A stretch of 64,000 bases of DNA, taken from positions 804,001 to 868,000 of the forward strand of contig CAHIKZ030004736.1 in assembly GCA_903632075.3 (NCBI GenBank), read 5' to 3'. The notes beneath the pieces are model-generated. The model did not search any database, had not been told where the DNA came from, and saw nothing but the letters and a program-made list of their open reading frames with translations. Shown here in pieces: positions 11,090 through 22,859 of this stretch. Position 1 is the stretch's first letter. Every line of letters begins with the position of its first letter. The position numbers and the translations under genes were made by a program. This stretch comes from Acanthosepion pharaonis (taxonomy: Eukaryota > Mollusca > Cephalopoda > Sepiida > Sepiidae).

Positions 11090-12780
11090 AAAGTACATGT
11101 TGCAGATACAAAAACGGAGAAAAATTAAAACGTATGTGGACATGATAAATACATGGATAAGAAGCCTAAAAAGGAAATTAAGATATTTCAAAAGAGGAAA
11201 TTTGTTTTTGTGCAAATTAATGATGTAAAATTGTAACTGGATACAGGATCTGATATCACTATCTTAAATGAACAGACATGGAGAAAAATAGGTAAACCCA
11301 GTTCATTGACGTCTGGAAATTAGCGCGTCGAGTCTAAGGAAAGAAATTTTTGAGATGAATTCAGCTGTATCGTCCATTATTGCCCATATATGGATAAAAA
11401 AGGGTGTTTCCACACATGCAGCGAATAGACTGCAGTGCTGGGAAATTATCCTATGAACTATAATTATAAAATGAAGTTTTTACCATCCAAAAAATTAAGT
11501 CATGCAGACGGATTATGTAGACTAATACCAAGATTCTGCAAACTACTTGAAGACACAATAATCGCAGCGATGAGGACCGAAAAGAAATGTATTATGTATT
11601 ATATATTATGTATATAATGTATAATGTATCATACAAAACTGTAAGAGAACAGCTCATAACATTATAGGAAATAAGATACTGCATTTTCATTATTTAATAA
11701 TGTACTTATGTACGTAGAAAGAATTGTGATACCAGCATCATTGCAAAAGCGTATGCTAAAAGAATTTCACATAAGACATCCAGGAATTTCTAGAATGAAA
11801 TCCTTAATGAGGTGTTATACTTACTGGCCAAAAATGAATCAAGATATCGAACATTTAGTGAAATCATGCAGAGGTTGTGCTCTAGCAGCGAAGTCACCGC
11901 CTATCAACTTTCAACCTTGGCCGAAAACCTATATGACATGGTCCAGAATACATATAGACATCGCAGGACTGTCAAACGGAGCATACTATCTAATGGTAGT
12001 TGATAGTTGCACTAAATGGCCAGAAATATTGAAGTGTAGAAGACTGACTACCGCGGTAACGATACATTTCTTACACAAAATTTTTGAAAAGTTCGGTGTT
12101 CCTGACACTATCGTTTCAAATAACGGGACTCAATTCACGTCTAGTAAATTTAATTTTTTTTTTTTTTTGCAAATCATTAGTAACAGAACATATTACATCT
12201 CCCCCTTATCACTGAAGATCAAACGGACAAGCGGTTTGTCGGTACTTTTAAAAGAACACTAAAAAAGGTCGGAGGGAGAAGAGTCATATGAAGAAATGCT
12301 ACAACAATTTTTGAGTGTTTACAGAATAACACCAAACACGAGCACCATGTGTGGAATGTCGCCTGCAGTGTTGAGTACTACCAGAATGGAAGATGAGAAC
12401 ATCAAGGAATCAAAATAATATAAATAAATATTTTAAACTTAGTGATAAAGTGTGTGTTTTTTTTTAATGTACCAACGTGGAAAAGAATTCTGAGAAGATG
12501 GCGTTATAAAAAAAATCGGATCGCAAAACGACAAACATGGTACAGGGACAAAGGTGGGAACGTAAGCGACACCATAATCAGTTAAAACGGAGATTCACTG
12601 ATTTAATAAGTCCACGAAAAGAGATACCGATGGAAATATTGTATGACATGTTCGACGTACCCAACGCCACTAGAAATGAGTGAACCAAGGAGGTACAGTG
12701 AAAGAAATAGAACAGAAACGGAACATTTGAATACTGAAAGGAAGCTGAAGAAATATAGACTCCAGAGGAAGTCATCTCAA
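11090..12780 (+). pseudogene. Ty3/gypsy LTR retrotransposon pol remnant
   Basis: Pieces appear in pol order. A retropepsin active site LDTGSD is at 11237-11254, directly after a stop. The end of RNase H (ANRLQ.W, then YNYKMKFLPSKKLSHADGL) spans about 11425-11515, and the reverse transcriptase between them is almost wholly deleted. An integrase open at 11708-12262 has zinc-binding H21, H24, C54 and C57 and a core beginning at D84. At the second catalytic position the sequence is SNNGTQ, so the aspartate is replaced by Asn138. The third catalytic residue is lost in a small deletion near 12220-12235. Downstream frames to about 12680 continue an LQQFLSVYRITPN-like segment with frameshifts. The element is inactive. 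Confidence 0.85.
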
Positions 12781-13170
12781 AGGGGAGGTATTATATAGGG
12801 ATAAAGTGTCGCTACCGACACTTGAGTTTAAAGATCACCAGGGAACAAACAAAGATGATCCCATTATTGAATTAAGTAGACCACGTGATTATAGAGGAAA
12901 CGAATATATGGGAGGTAGCGTGTGTCTAATTGATCTCCATTTCTAGTCTATCCTCTATTATCCTCTACTCTATTCACTATACTATTTCTCTGTTCAGATC
13001 ACTATTCGGTGGTTACTATTCGAGCGAATATTATCGAGCAAGTACTTTTAGTATGTGTGTTATTCGAAGGCGTCTGACACCAGTATTGTTCAAAGGCGTA
13101 TTATAGTTGTATCTGCGATTACAAAGTCTCTACTACAACGAGCATTACAAAAGTGACAACGGGTATTCGT
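12778..13170 (+). repeat. Probable polypurine tract and LTR of the gypsy element
   Basis: AAAGGGGAGG at 12778-12787 is a good polypurine tract just after the end of pol, which is where plus-strand synthesis starts in this family. The following sequence has no coding capacity and ends near a TTCGTTGGCATCACAA stretch. No second LTR copy was found in the window, so both LTR boundaries are estimates. Confidence 0.45.
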
Positions 13171-14110
13171 TGGCATCACAAAAATCTTCGTTGAGATCAC
13201 AAAATAAGGTGTTAGGTATTTTAAAAGTATAAAAATGGAATTGTACTCCTGTGGTAAAGAATACAAAAAAAAAAAAACAGTGTAAGCTGTTCTCGAATTC
13301 GAAAATAATCTTTTTTCATGTGCGAAATTTTTGTAAAGAACACTACCAGTCAGCCAGCAGCAACAAAACAATGTGAAGTTCCTTTTCACAAGAGGAGCAT
13401 ACATTGCAGTAAAAGATGATACCAGAATCAATACAGATTTTCAAGGTGTGTCAGTTCTTCCTGAATGTCTGCCGTGATAATTAAAATCAGAATTGTTTCA
13501 TTAGAAAACTATGGAACGAATGGCAGCTCCTCCTGTCAACTTAAACAATGGATGTGGGCATTGATTTTGAAATGGTAGTCGATGGCACATTTGCTGCACA
13601 TGAAATTAGATGGCTGCATTTGAGTGGTCGCTGAACATTTTTTCTCTCTCTCTTCTCTCCAACCAAAACATCAAGATGATGTGATGTGTCATTTCTACTG
13701 TAAGTCTACGATGACAATGAGAAGCAGGAATGTCCAATTAGAATACAAAAACCAGACATATTTTACATTTACCCGCTGAATCTATTCCATACATTACTGA
13801 GTAGATAATCCTATGCTTTCTTTCATTTCTTACGTCTTTAGTTCCATTTTACGCGAACAGAAGACAACAGAATCATAAGTGCTAGGTCCTGTTTAATTAG
13901 TGTTAACATGAGAACATGTTCGATTATAAGAATCGAATCTTTTCTTATTAAGAGATTTACTTTTAGAGATAAAACTATTCCAATCTTGCGTGTTCCCACG
14001 TTAACTCTTGTAACACGAGACCTTAATAATGATTTCATTTTGTACCAGAAAGTATCCACTGTATTGAAAACATCCTTTTTACACCTTTTCAATTTTTCAA
14101 AAATGGAATA
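13171..14110. other. Unrecognised; possible gypsy leader or gag remnant
   Basis: At about 13511-13545 a plus-strand frame reads MERMAAPPVNLN, which resembles the start of some gypsy gag proteins, but it closes almost at once. If real, the LTR to its left would lie between the pol of one copy and the gag of a second. Nothing else here is recognisable. Confidence 0.2.
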
Positions 14111-14119
14111 ACATTACTA

Positions 14120-14685
14120 GATTGGGCTACTTTTAAATGCAATCCTTCCAATTGGTAAAAAGGATTCTTCAGAGCTTCCTTTGCTGATAACCATTCTCGG
14201 ATATCGCTCACTTGCATCGAGGCTACCATGCTTCAACATCGCCTAGGCGGGTCATGTGTTCAGAATGTGTCCTCGACTCCCACCTATCATCCTGTTTGGA
14301 GAACTTGCCAGCGGCAGGAGGCAACGCGAAGGCCCAAAACGAGGTTTCAAGAATCAGTTGAAAACATCCATAGGCCAACATTTGATCCTGAGACCTGGGA
14401 AACCATTGCTGCAGATCGGCCTTTCAACGTAGAACCATCCGAGGTGGGACCGAGCAGTTCGAGTCCAACCTCTATGACTCCTGCACATGACACTTCAGGA
14501 GTAGGCCGGGCCTTCACAGCCATCTTTTGTCACCGCCACCAGAAGGGAGAAAGGAAATTAGGAGAAAGTATGAAGATCCCGATTCTCGGATGCGAGTGGG
14601 TGCTGACTACTACTTTTAAATGCCCAACGGTACTAAATGATCCCAAGACTTCAGGGACTGCATTTTAAATAAGCTGTGTTCAATG
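14120..14685 (+). pseudogene. LINE polymerase C-terminus with decayed zinc finger (LINE-E)
   Basis: The frame open at 14228-14668 contains RRPKTRFQESVE, then FDPETWETIAADRPF, and near its end HRHQKGERKLGES. Across frames a GLHSHLLS piece is seen. This order (GRPKTRW..., DP..WE.LAADRP.WR, then a C2H2-like finger ending in H...RH) is typical of the C-terminal extension of one group of non-LTR polymerases. The finger's cysteines are gone. Frameshifts separate the pieces. Confidence 0.65.
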
Positions 14686-16190
14686 ATTAATGAAAACAGA
14701 ATTCAACCTTTGGTATCACTGGGTTTTCAAATTTCATCTAATTCGCTACTAGTAGGTCGGTATAGCAACCGTATACTAAAGTTAGAGCGTTGAATATTAA
14801 GGTCGTAAATTAGTTATGTTAATGCGATAACACAAGAGATTGACAAATGATTGTTTATTGTGATTTACTAAGCGAAGCTTAGATATGGTACAAGCCTGAA
14901 AGTATGGAATTTCTAGTGAAAATCAAACTCACTAGTAATTGATATGGCGACACAAGATTGCTAACTAATACACCTCGTTGAAGTGCTCAAACAAATTATT
15001 TTTTATTATTATGAAAAGAAAATGCTCCTTTATTGACAGCTGTTGTCGAAAACACAAAGGCGGCATACTTGAAATACTTCAAATTGTCTTGTAAAAATGT
15101 CTTCGTTATTGCTATTATTTCTTTAAACCTTTTGAAATCAAATTATTTATACTTAAACTTACTTATTAGTTGCTACCGAAAATATCAAGGAATTCGAAGA
15201 AGAGCAAGAGTACTTTAATACTGATTGTTTGGAGAGTAATATCTGTTGTGATACCGAATGGTCTGTACTATAAGAAACTCTGGAATTTTTATATTATTAG
15301 AGTAATTAGTTTCGTGGTAAAATTTCCCCGAAGTCTCTCTCCCTGTCCCTCTTTTCATTTTTATATTAATCAACTACCTAGGAATATTCGCAAATTATTA
15401 ATAAATATCTGATACAATAGTCTATGAGGGAATCTCCACAAATTTAGATGGTAAGCCCTGGCAGCTGATCTTTCCCAGGTATCTAGATTTAACAGCTCAA
15501 TGACGAAAAAACTGACTTGTAATATTCAATATGTCTAGAAGCAAGCCAGTAACATTCCATTATCACCAAACCCTAACTCTGAATTTTCTCTAGTTATGAT
15601 AAACATATGTTCACTCGCCATCTATTAAGTGCCAAGTTCATCGGAGATCTCTAAAATTGGTCGGTTCTCTCTGCTGCTCCAGAAAGTAACAGACTCCTGC
15701 TGACATGCTCTATCCAAACAACAGTCTGATGAAACTTTAAATGGAATATTTGGGCCTGGAGAAATATCAAATCGGAATTTCGGCCTAAATCGGTATTTTG
15801 GTAGAAATTGGACATATAATCCGAATAAGAGTTAAAATGAGGTTCCATAGTGTGAATTGAGGAATCCATATTTATTTCTTCATAATTATCATTGCTGTTT
15901 TCCAAGCTGGATCAGAGGCCCTTTTAGTTTTGGGCCTTAGACCTAATTAGCCAAGTAGCTAGTTTAAAATCCGTATGGAGTACGGCTTTAAGCTAGTATT
16001 CTCTTAATCTGAAATTATTTAATTTCGAATTCATATTAAACTACGGCAAGACGGCATAATATAGTTTTATATATCTACTAATTAGAGCTACTTTTGAACA
16101 GTTAGTATAAACAGTTGTAGCAATATAATTATTAATAAATAGCATAAAGATACCGATATGTTACTTATGTAGTTTCACTCCACAGGGAGA
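14686..16190. other. Non-coding stretch, one unrecognised small frame
   Basis: A minus-strand frame at 15651-15905 (84 codons) starts MENSNDNYEEINMD and is not a composition artefact, but I see no domain, signal peptide, splice context or repeat match. A plus-strand frame at 15170-15412 is also unassigned. I see nothing else. Confidence 0.25.
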
Positions 16191-16208
16191 CAGCATCTTC
16201 ATTCAAAT

Positions 16209-16209
16209 C

Positions 16210-16260
<51 letters not shown>
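16209..16260. repeat. (TA)n array
   Basis: About 26 TA units, immediately upstream of the PLE-2 fragment. Confidence 0.95.
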
Positions 16261-16262
<2 letters not shown>

Positions 16263-17060
16263 TAAAGCATATCCCACAATCAATCAACCGCATACTTTCT
16301 GAGAATTCTTCCAGTGAAAGACTATAAAACAGCCCTAAAAGTTAATGGCTTACTAGCAATACTCACATAAACAGCACACAGCACAACAAGAGCCAACAGG
16401 AAAAGAAAAATCATATGGTTCAACCCACCATACAAAAAAACATAAAAACAAACATAGGAATGTTTTTATTGAACCCATACATAAACACTCCCCCATCAAA
16501 CACTTTCCACAAGATATTCAACAAAAAATACAGTAGAAAATAAGCTGAAGTTGTAGCGAGGATATGACACAAATAATAAAAGAACACAATAAGAAAACAA
16601 CCAATAAAACCCGTACGAATCAAACTCACATTTAGCTGCAGAGCAAATAACGAATGTCCCTTAAACGCCATTTGTTTGCAGAACAATGTAATATACCAAG
16701 CCACTGTAAAATCAGCTGATAATAAAGAAAAAATATAGATAGAAGTAACTGAATGACCCTGGAGAGAAAGAAACTAGGCACGCAAAACGTCCTTTACAAA
16801 TAGTAAATAGGCAAAAAGAACAATGCTTTCTAAAACAAAAACCAAATTACATGGAAAATAAGGAAAACAACATCAACCAACAACACTCAATCCCAAAACT
16901 GTAAACTTTACATGGAGGAAAAAGTAGCTGTAATTACCTTGCCAGATCAAAGAAAGTACTAAATAAACGATCAGAATTCATCTCAAAATGCAAACACGAA
17001 ACAAATTTACACTACATTACTTAAAAGACGAAAACTGTAAGCACACAAGAATAAACGAAA
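16261..17060 (+). pseudogene. Penelope-like element C-terminal fragment (PLE-2)
   Basis: The pieces run in order on the plus strand. LSENSSSERLYN is near 16295. QQEKKNH is near 16390, where the other frame gives RKRKIIWFNPPYKKN. KTNIG and the HKIFNKK region follow at about 16455-16540. A cysteine knuckle of the CSCRANNECPLNG type is at about 16625-16660. GIY-YIG remnants follow (a decayed YIG..E near 16730, then WRERN and SFTNSK), and CKHETNLHY is near 16995. The order is that of the linker plus GIY-YIG domain of PLEs whose motif is CNCRN.NECPL. There are many frameshifts and no reverse transcriptase. Confidence 0.7.
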
Positions 17061-17473
17061 ATAAATAAATTAAATTAAATAAACAAAAAACTATAATAAA
17101 TTAATCCAAAAAAAAAAAAAAAACTAAGTAAATCATAAACAAAATAACAAACTACCCCCGCAAAAACATGAAAACATAATAAAAACAAACAACAATAAAA
17201 TAATCAATAATAAATACAAATGTTAACTAAGAACACTATAAATAGCCAAAAAACTACATTCAGATCCACAATTATTCCCACTCCATAGTCCCCTCAATTC
17301 GAAAAACAACTGTCCACAAACGTTACAACAATACAATAGATTACCGACAATGCATCATTGAATTGTATATATATATATAAATACTTGTGCAAAAACACTA
17401 AAAAGACGGCCTGACTATTATGGTTAGCATGAAAAAGACTGTCGTCTCTGGATGTTGATTTCACTGATCACCA

Positions 17474-17474
<1 letters not shown>
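17061..17474. other. A-rich non-coding stretch
   Basis: A- and C-rich DNA continuing from the PLE-2 fragment, with a 16-base A run near 17109. Probably its 3' region, but I cannot identify a terminus. Confidence 0.3.

Positions 17475-17540
<66 letters not shown>
17475..17540. repeat. (TA)n array
   Basis: About 33 TA units, adjacent to the foldback repeat at 17588-17796. Confidence 0.95.
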
Positions 17541-17542
<2 letters not shown>

Positions 17543-17587
17543 CAGCAATCACTCATTTATACATGTATCATTAAATACGAAAGACAG

Positions 17588-17796
17588 GGTACTGCGATTA
17601 AAATTTTATTTAATTTTTCTTGTGTTCGAACAAGTGATTTCATTTCTGGACACAATGTATAGAAACTGTACAAATGGTTTGTAATTCAGTTAAAAAGAAA
17701 AATCATCCTTGATAATGGTTAAAAATATAGCGTCCAGAAAAGAAAAGACTTGTTCAAATACAAGAAAAATTAAATAAAATTTTTAATCGCAGTACC
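17588..17796. repeat. Foldback repeat FB-B (inverted arms about 64 bp)
   Basis: The left arm 17588-17651 (GGTACTGCGATTAAAATTTT ... TTTCTGGAC) is the near-exact inverse of the right arm 17732-17796 (GTCCAGAAAAGAAAAG ... AATCGCAGTACC), with about 80 bp between them. Single arms of the same sequence occur at about 44036-44102 and 53296-53356, so it is a dispersed family. Confidence 0.8.
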
Positions 17797-18330
17797 TTTA
17801 ATGAAACAATGTTTCTTTTTTTTTATTATCCATGATTTGACATGCATTCTTGGGAAAGACATTACGGTGGTTTCCCGCTGCCTTTTCTACTGTTTTGAAT
17901 TCATAGTATTCTTTCTCTTAGACTGGCTGCCACTCAAGAATCGGATTATTATTTAACACATGCCTAACGAGAGAAGTGATACTTTAATTCCTTTCCCAAG
18001 GGCCAGTTTTATCTAACCTTTCTCTGTAAATACCATTCAGGATATAGGTGTTGAAATCTCTTCAAAACGTTTATTTTCATATATGTAAATTGTTCATTAC
18101 GGTGATCATCACAGAGAAAGATAGAATTTTCTACTCTACAGATTTGGATTCTGAGATATCTTCCTCCTAGACTGGTTCCCAATCAAGGCTATTTATCCAT
18201 AACTCTTTTTTAGACATATCCAAGAGAACAATATGACCATACCAACAAAATAATTTAATTGCACTTAGATGACATTTTAAATTGAAACTTTTTATAAAAT
18301 TTCCTTGTTATGTTTTACAAAAACATTGTG
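17797..18330. other. Non-coding stretch, nothing recognised
   Basis: No coding or repeat signature that I can support. Confidence 0.3.
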
Positions 18331-18333
18331 TAT

Positions 18334-18500
18334 GTACCTAAGCTGTTCGTACGATCACCGAAGTTAAGCAAAGTCGAGCCATATGGGTAACCGCTTAAGA
18401 ATACCAGGTGATGTAAGCTTGTATGTGCGAGTGGTGTGATATATAACGGCTCGGAATTTGAAATCGGAGAGCCAAGTTCCAATTCCAGTCGGATTCGTTA
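18334..18500 (+). mobile_element. Composite 5S rRNA / tRNA-like SINE head
   Basis: Positions 18350-18420 resemble the 3' two thirds of 5S rRNA: GATCACCGAAGTTAAGCAAA (5S A-box region), then GGGTAACCGCTTAAGAATAC (C-box region) and GTGATGTAAGCTT (3' end). About 15 bases between the two boxes are deleted, including the intermediate element, and the 5' third is not recognisable. Directly after it, 18427-18497 looks tRNA-like, with GAGTGGTGTGATA as a possible A box and AAGTTCCAATTCC at 18474-18486 as the B box. Known SINE3 families use 5S-derived promoters and most others use tRNA; a 5S-tRNA dimer is uncommon. It is not a functional 5S gene. The body and 3' end (up to about 18640) are not defined. 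Confidence 0.6.
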
Positions 18501-18640
18501 TATTCAATTATATGAAAATATCGCTGGGAAAGGTAAAAATCTGCCTCTTCTGGTCCAGATATGGATTAATTAGGACTTATATCAGTAAATCATTATTATC
18601 TAAAAGAAAAAAAAATCTTAAAATCAAAAAATATTTTGGG

Positions 18641-19495
18641 CGTTAAAAAAGGTTGCAAAAGGTTGAGATGTAAAAAACAAACCAGTCAGCTAATCAATAA
18701 ATCAATCAAAATTACCTTGTCAAGGATGGCAATAAGTGTAACAGCACTTTACAATTATTACTTAATGACTGCTGTCTAGAGGAGAGTTATTTGTCAAAAT
18801 GCTTCTTTTCATAACTTCTCCGTCAACGATTGTATAATAGCGGAAACAAAACAAATTTTAGTACCGGTATCTGGAGATGGGATACAAGACAGGGATGTGG
18901 TTTCATGCCTTTCCTAAAGGACTTCGTGTTAAGTAAGCATTAACAATTTTCACTGCAATTTGAACTAGATTAACCGAATCCACTGTCAGTGCCGATAAAT
19001 ATTACGACACCGAGCATCACTTGTTTACAAAGTGTAGACACTAAAAGAAAGAAATATTTTAAGGTAAAAAACAATGATAGAAAAATGTTTCTATAACATC
19101 TACAAGAAAGGAACTGTTTCAGAATGTTTAAGATGAGCATGAGTAGAGCCTCTTAACATTCTGACCAAAGATATTACGCTTGATCTGAAGGTTTTAAGGG
19201 AGTCACACCAACCGATGTTTTTGCTGGCTGCAGGCCAAAATAAATCGTTATTTTGGCATCAAAGTGGTATATATTGGATATAGCGTTAAATTGACGCCTG
19301 TTTATGAATAAATCTGAACCCTATCAAGGTTCACGATGAGTGTAATAACAGTTCACATTTTTTTTGCTGCTTATTATGGGAGCCCGATTTCTCAAGTGCT
19401 CACTCATCTATTTCTCCTTAGTCATGACAGATGAAAAAATATTCTATCTGGTAACTGGGCAAAGATCAGGGATTTGGATTGATGCCTTTCTCAAG
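18641..19495. other. Non-coding stretch, nothing recognised
   Basis: No supported feature. Possible decayed repeat sequence only. Confidence 0.3.
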
Positions 19496-19499
19496 AAAA

Positions 19500-19560
19500 A
19501 TTAGTTTAAAGGCAATCGGAACAGCCTCAGCCGGAATTCGAACTCCGATGACCGATAAAA
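19500..19560 (-). mobile_element. SINE B-box fragment
   Basis: On the minus strand, GAGTTCGAATTCC at about 19532-19544 is a good B box inside GC-richer sequence, as in tRNA-derived SINEs. No convincing A box is left. Confidence 0.4.
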
Positions 19561-19929
19561 ACATTATTTAGTTTACGTTACGTCTCAGACATAACATAAA
19601 AAACAAGTTTCTTTTCAATGATTCTTTCGTTCGAGCATCTTTAATTTTGTTATTTTTTATCATAACCTTTATTGAGAACTGCCTGGGAATGATATTGTTA
19701 TGCTCATCCTTTTCTTTTTTTTCTACGTCTTTCCTAAGCATTTTCCAAAATCTTTCCTCGGCATTTGAACTTTTGCAACACATTTCTACGAATCTATTCT
19801 CGTTTATGACAACCCCAATGTACTCCCGTACTGTCGATTTCAAGAAATTAACCCGTAAATTCAGCGAAAGAGACAAGATCAGCAGTAAAAATCTTTGAGA
19901 CACCTGCATGCTCTATTACCGGTCTTTGG

Positions 19930-20295
19930 ACTGGCATTAGAGTGTAGAATATGTTCCTCGATGCTGAGGATACCATGGAACAAACATGTGAGCAATAACG
20001 AGGTTTTAGAGAAAATGGAAACAAAAAGGAAACTTACACTTAGTATCAGGAGAAGGCAGTTTAAATTTATTGGCCACGTAATGAAGAAGAAGGGTTTGGA
20101 TAACCTGATACTCACAAGACAGATTGAAGGAAAGAGGGACAAAGGAAAGCAGCTCGTAACATACTTGATGGGCATGAGTAAATGGATGGCAGAATAGTAT
20201 TTGGGAGAAATAACAAAAATGCAAAACTCATTAAGATTTACAAGGAACAGGAAGATGTGGGAGGTCATGATCGCCTGCATCATGTAAAGACACAG
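19930..20295 (+). pseudogene. LINE-A reverse transcriptase, C-terminal tail
   Basis: The frame at 19895-20197 contains RIPWNKHVSNNEVLEKMETK, then LSIRRRQFKFIGHVMKKKGL, LTRQIEGKRDKGKQ and KWMAE. After a stop, a remnant of the final MIACIM is near 20270. This is the clearest copy of the LINE-A tail. It lies downstream of the polymerase active site and is thought to be part of the thumb and C-terminal region. Everything 5' is missing. Confidence 0.75.
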
Positions 20296-21055
20296 CACAT
20301 AAAAGAAGAAAAAGAAAAGTATGTTTCTGTTCATTAACAGTATTTTTGTCTTCGGGCGTGACATGATGATATTTTTTGTCTTTGGAGAAGACACGATAAA
20401 AAAAAAAAACGAGGGCGAAACTGGTCTACGGCATTCTGATAGCATAGCAGTCCCTCCACGTTGCACTTGACGACGAAAGTTACAATATTCTGTTCTAACG
20501 ACTTGATGATGCTTGTTATAAATTGTCAAATGTTACCTTTCTGTACATGTACGCGTCTGTGCTTCCATATTAATCTAATCGCGTGTTTCACTCAAGCCCC
20601 TAGTGTAGGTTCTTAAATGATGAGCTAATAGGTTAAAGATGTTCTTTTCTTGTGTATTGAATCGTTCGATATTGCTGTCATTATATCGAAGTCGATGTGA
20701 TATAGAGCAATCAATAGAATTATATTGTTATAAGTATCCAAGATGCTAATGAAAACTCATGAGGAATGTAAAATGAAAACTAATAATACTGTCAAAGCTG
20801 ATAGCTCTCGTGCAAATTCAGATTCAAAAGGAGACCTAATAATTAATTTCCTCTTTTCATACTCGTCGACTATCCTGACATTTAACACATCACTGATTTC
20901 TTGAACATACACTTCGAATAGTGCCACATTCCGTACTTACACATGCATTCGAAACCAATCTAGTCGATCAGACGTCTCATCTTTTGTTAAGTTGACGTCA
21001 CTTACAGAGGAATCTTTTAGATTTCTTATTTTCATGGCAAAAATTCTTCTTTTTT
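20296..21055. other. Non-coding stretch, nothing recognised
   Basis: Contains a short hairpin (TTCGATAT near 20667 with ATATCGAA near 20683). No coding signal. Confidence 0.3.
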
Positions 21056-21059
21056 CCTA

Positions 21060-21595
21060 GCCGGGTGAATTTGAGAGATCAAACAGATAAAGAAAGGAAG
21101 AAATATATCCATTTACACGCAAATCAAGGAATAAAATTCTAAGAAGAATTCCAAATGTAAAGCAAGGTGCTGAGAAACAGAAGAATTTCTTTAGAAACAA
21201 AGAAAAGAATTCTGTGTGGCTATGTGGTACTCATCCTCTTATATGGCAGTGAGTACGGAGTAATCTATCCAAGGATGAGGAGAAAAGTGGAAGCAGAAGA
21301 AATGTGGTTCTACAGAAGGATACTGAGAATTCCATAGGCGGAGCTAGTAAGCAACAAAGAATTCTTATAGAAAATGACAACAGAAAGAAAACATTTACTC
21401 AGAATCAGGAAAAGGCAGCTGAAATCCTGTGGAAGGACGGTCTGGAAAGCGAGATAGGGAAAGGCTGTGAGCCATTTACTTGACGAACTTGTGTGAATGA
21501 ATGACGAAATGTGATAAGAACCCCCCCCCCCAAAGACATAGAACATTGTAAAGAGCCATGATCGCCATGTCCTGAAGAAGGTTTTGGTCACTGAT
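21060..21595 (+). pseudogene. LINE-A reverse transcriptase, C-terminal half
   Basis: Motifs on the plus strand: SKVLRNRRIS-like near 21160-21190, ILLYGSEYGV near 21231, PRMRRKVEAEEMWFYRRILR at about 21270-21330, RIRKRQ near 21402, and a frayed C-terminal end to about 21590. Order and spacing match the copy at 37350-38115. A run of ten or more C at 21521-21531 interrupts the end. Stops and shifts make it inactive. Confidence 0.75.
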
Positions 21596-21723
21596 GAAAT
21601 ATTTGTTTAAAAATTAATGAAACCTCTCATTATAATTAAAAGGATATCAAAATTATTTTTGTTACTTTACCCCAAAGTTTATTTCATGTACACAATCTAA
21701 AGATTACCTAAAGCATCACTATA

Positions 21724-22803
21724 TTATTATTATTATTACTTCCTTTGTTTTCTGTTGTACACTCATTTCCTTCCGGGTCCCAATCAGAGACCTTAGGTCA
21801 GAAATGGATTCATGACATTTTCCAGTGAACATTTTTGTAAAAAAGAATAAAAATAAAACAACCTAAGACAACACGCATTTTACATAGATAACGCCCTTCG
21901 TAATGTGGGAGCTTTACTTGTGAGAACAATTTATTTTGTATTTCTTGAAGGCATGGACTACCAGTAATCTCTTCGGTGAGTTTATCAGAACATTTTCCAG
22001 TCAAATCGAAGGCTCCAACTATAACTGGAATTATTGATGTCCTCATATGCCACATTTGTTTCAGATTTCCACTTCATGATCATTGTATTTTGATAATTTT
22101 TGAAGCTTTTCAAAGATACATTATAGTCTGTAGTAATTGCCATATCAAAAAGAAAATACATTTTGTGCTCTTTGTGCTTTGATTCTTCTGTCTGTGCTTA
22201 TTGTAAAGTCCCATAAAATTGTTATTAGGACCTGATTTCTGTAACTGGATCCGGGTGGTGTTCATACCGGTTTCTTGCAGTTTCTTTTCCATAAAAGTTG
22301 CATAGTTACCAGTGCAGATATTGGCCAACTCTATCATGCCGAGTTTTATATTCGATGGATGTTAATACCGTATAACCTGATACAAGATTGGCCAATTGTT
22401 TATGGATATTTATCACAGAATGTACATTTCGAGTTAACACAATTTTTCAGTATGTGTGCTTGGTAATTTTTTGTTAGCAAAATTGGTCCTGTACAGCAAC
22501 AATAAAAATTTTGGTTTCCGATTTTAATTCTACACTACATAACCGCTGACGAGATTTGTCTGAATCAGCGTTTGGCACGGGAAAAGGTTTATCTTTTCAT
22601 CATTTCAGTATTTGGCCTATTGCTTTCTTTTTTAGGTTTTTTGCCGCTGCAGTAGGTGTGTTATGGTTTACTTGCACTTCTTCGTCAACTTTAAATTCCA
22701 TTTTGAATCTGTTGGCTTCCTTTATTACTGAATAAACTTTCTTTTTTTTATTTGTTGGCTTCCTTTATTATTAAATAAACGTATTCTTCTTCCTCTTCTT
22801 TTT

Positions 22804-22846
<43 letters not shown>

Positions 22847-22855
22847 GCTTCATTT
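21724..22855 (-). pseudogene. LINE-C non-LTR polymerase, C-terminal third with 3' UTR
   Basis: Read downward on the minus strand: FKMEFKVDEEVQV near 22700, AVQDQF near 22490, a decayed cysteine/histidine region to about 22350, HHPDPV near 22255, and EIxxMWHMRTSIIPVIVGAF with GKCSDKLTEEI near 21980-22055. The 3' UTR and a short TAT-repeat tail end at 21724-21740. The order (AIQDQ, C..C...H zinc-knuckle region, Y..P..V, MW...IPVVIGALG) is that of one non-LTR lineage. The zinc ligands are mostly lost. Confidence 0.65.
22808..22846. repeat. (TTA)n array
   Basis: About 13 TTA units. As (TAA)n on the minus strand it may be the tail of a LINE or part of the 5' boundary of the LINE-C fragment. Confidence 0.9.
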
Positions 22856-22859
22856 GCTT

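Noticed and set aside
15651..15905. 84-codon minus-strand frame, possibly an exon
   Set aside because: Composition looks protein-like, but I see no motif, splice context or homologous copy. Left as unassigned.
18334..18420. Candidate functional 5S rRNA gene
   Set aside because: The 5' third is missing, an internal segment is deleted and several conserved bases differ.
19879..20529. 216-codon minus-strand frame
   Set aside because: It is antisense to the LINE-A tail at 19930-20295, whose plus-strand motifs are clear.
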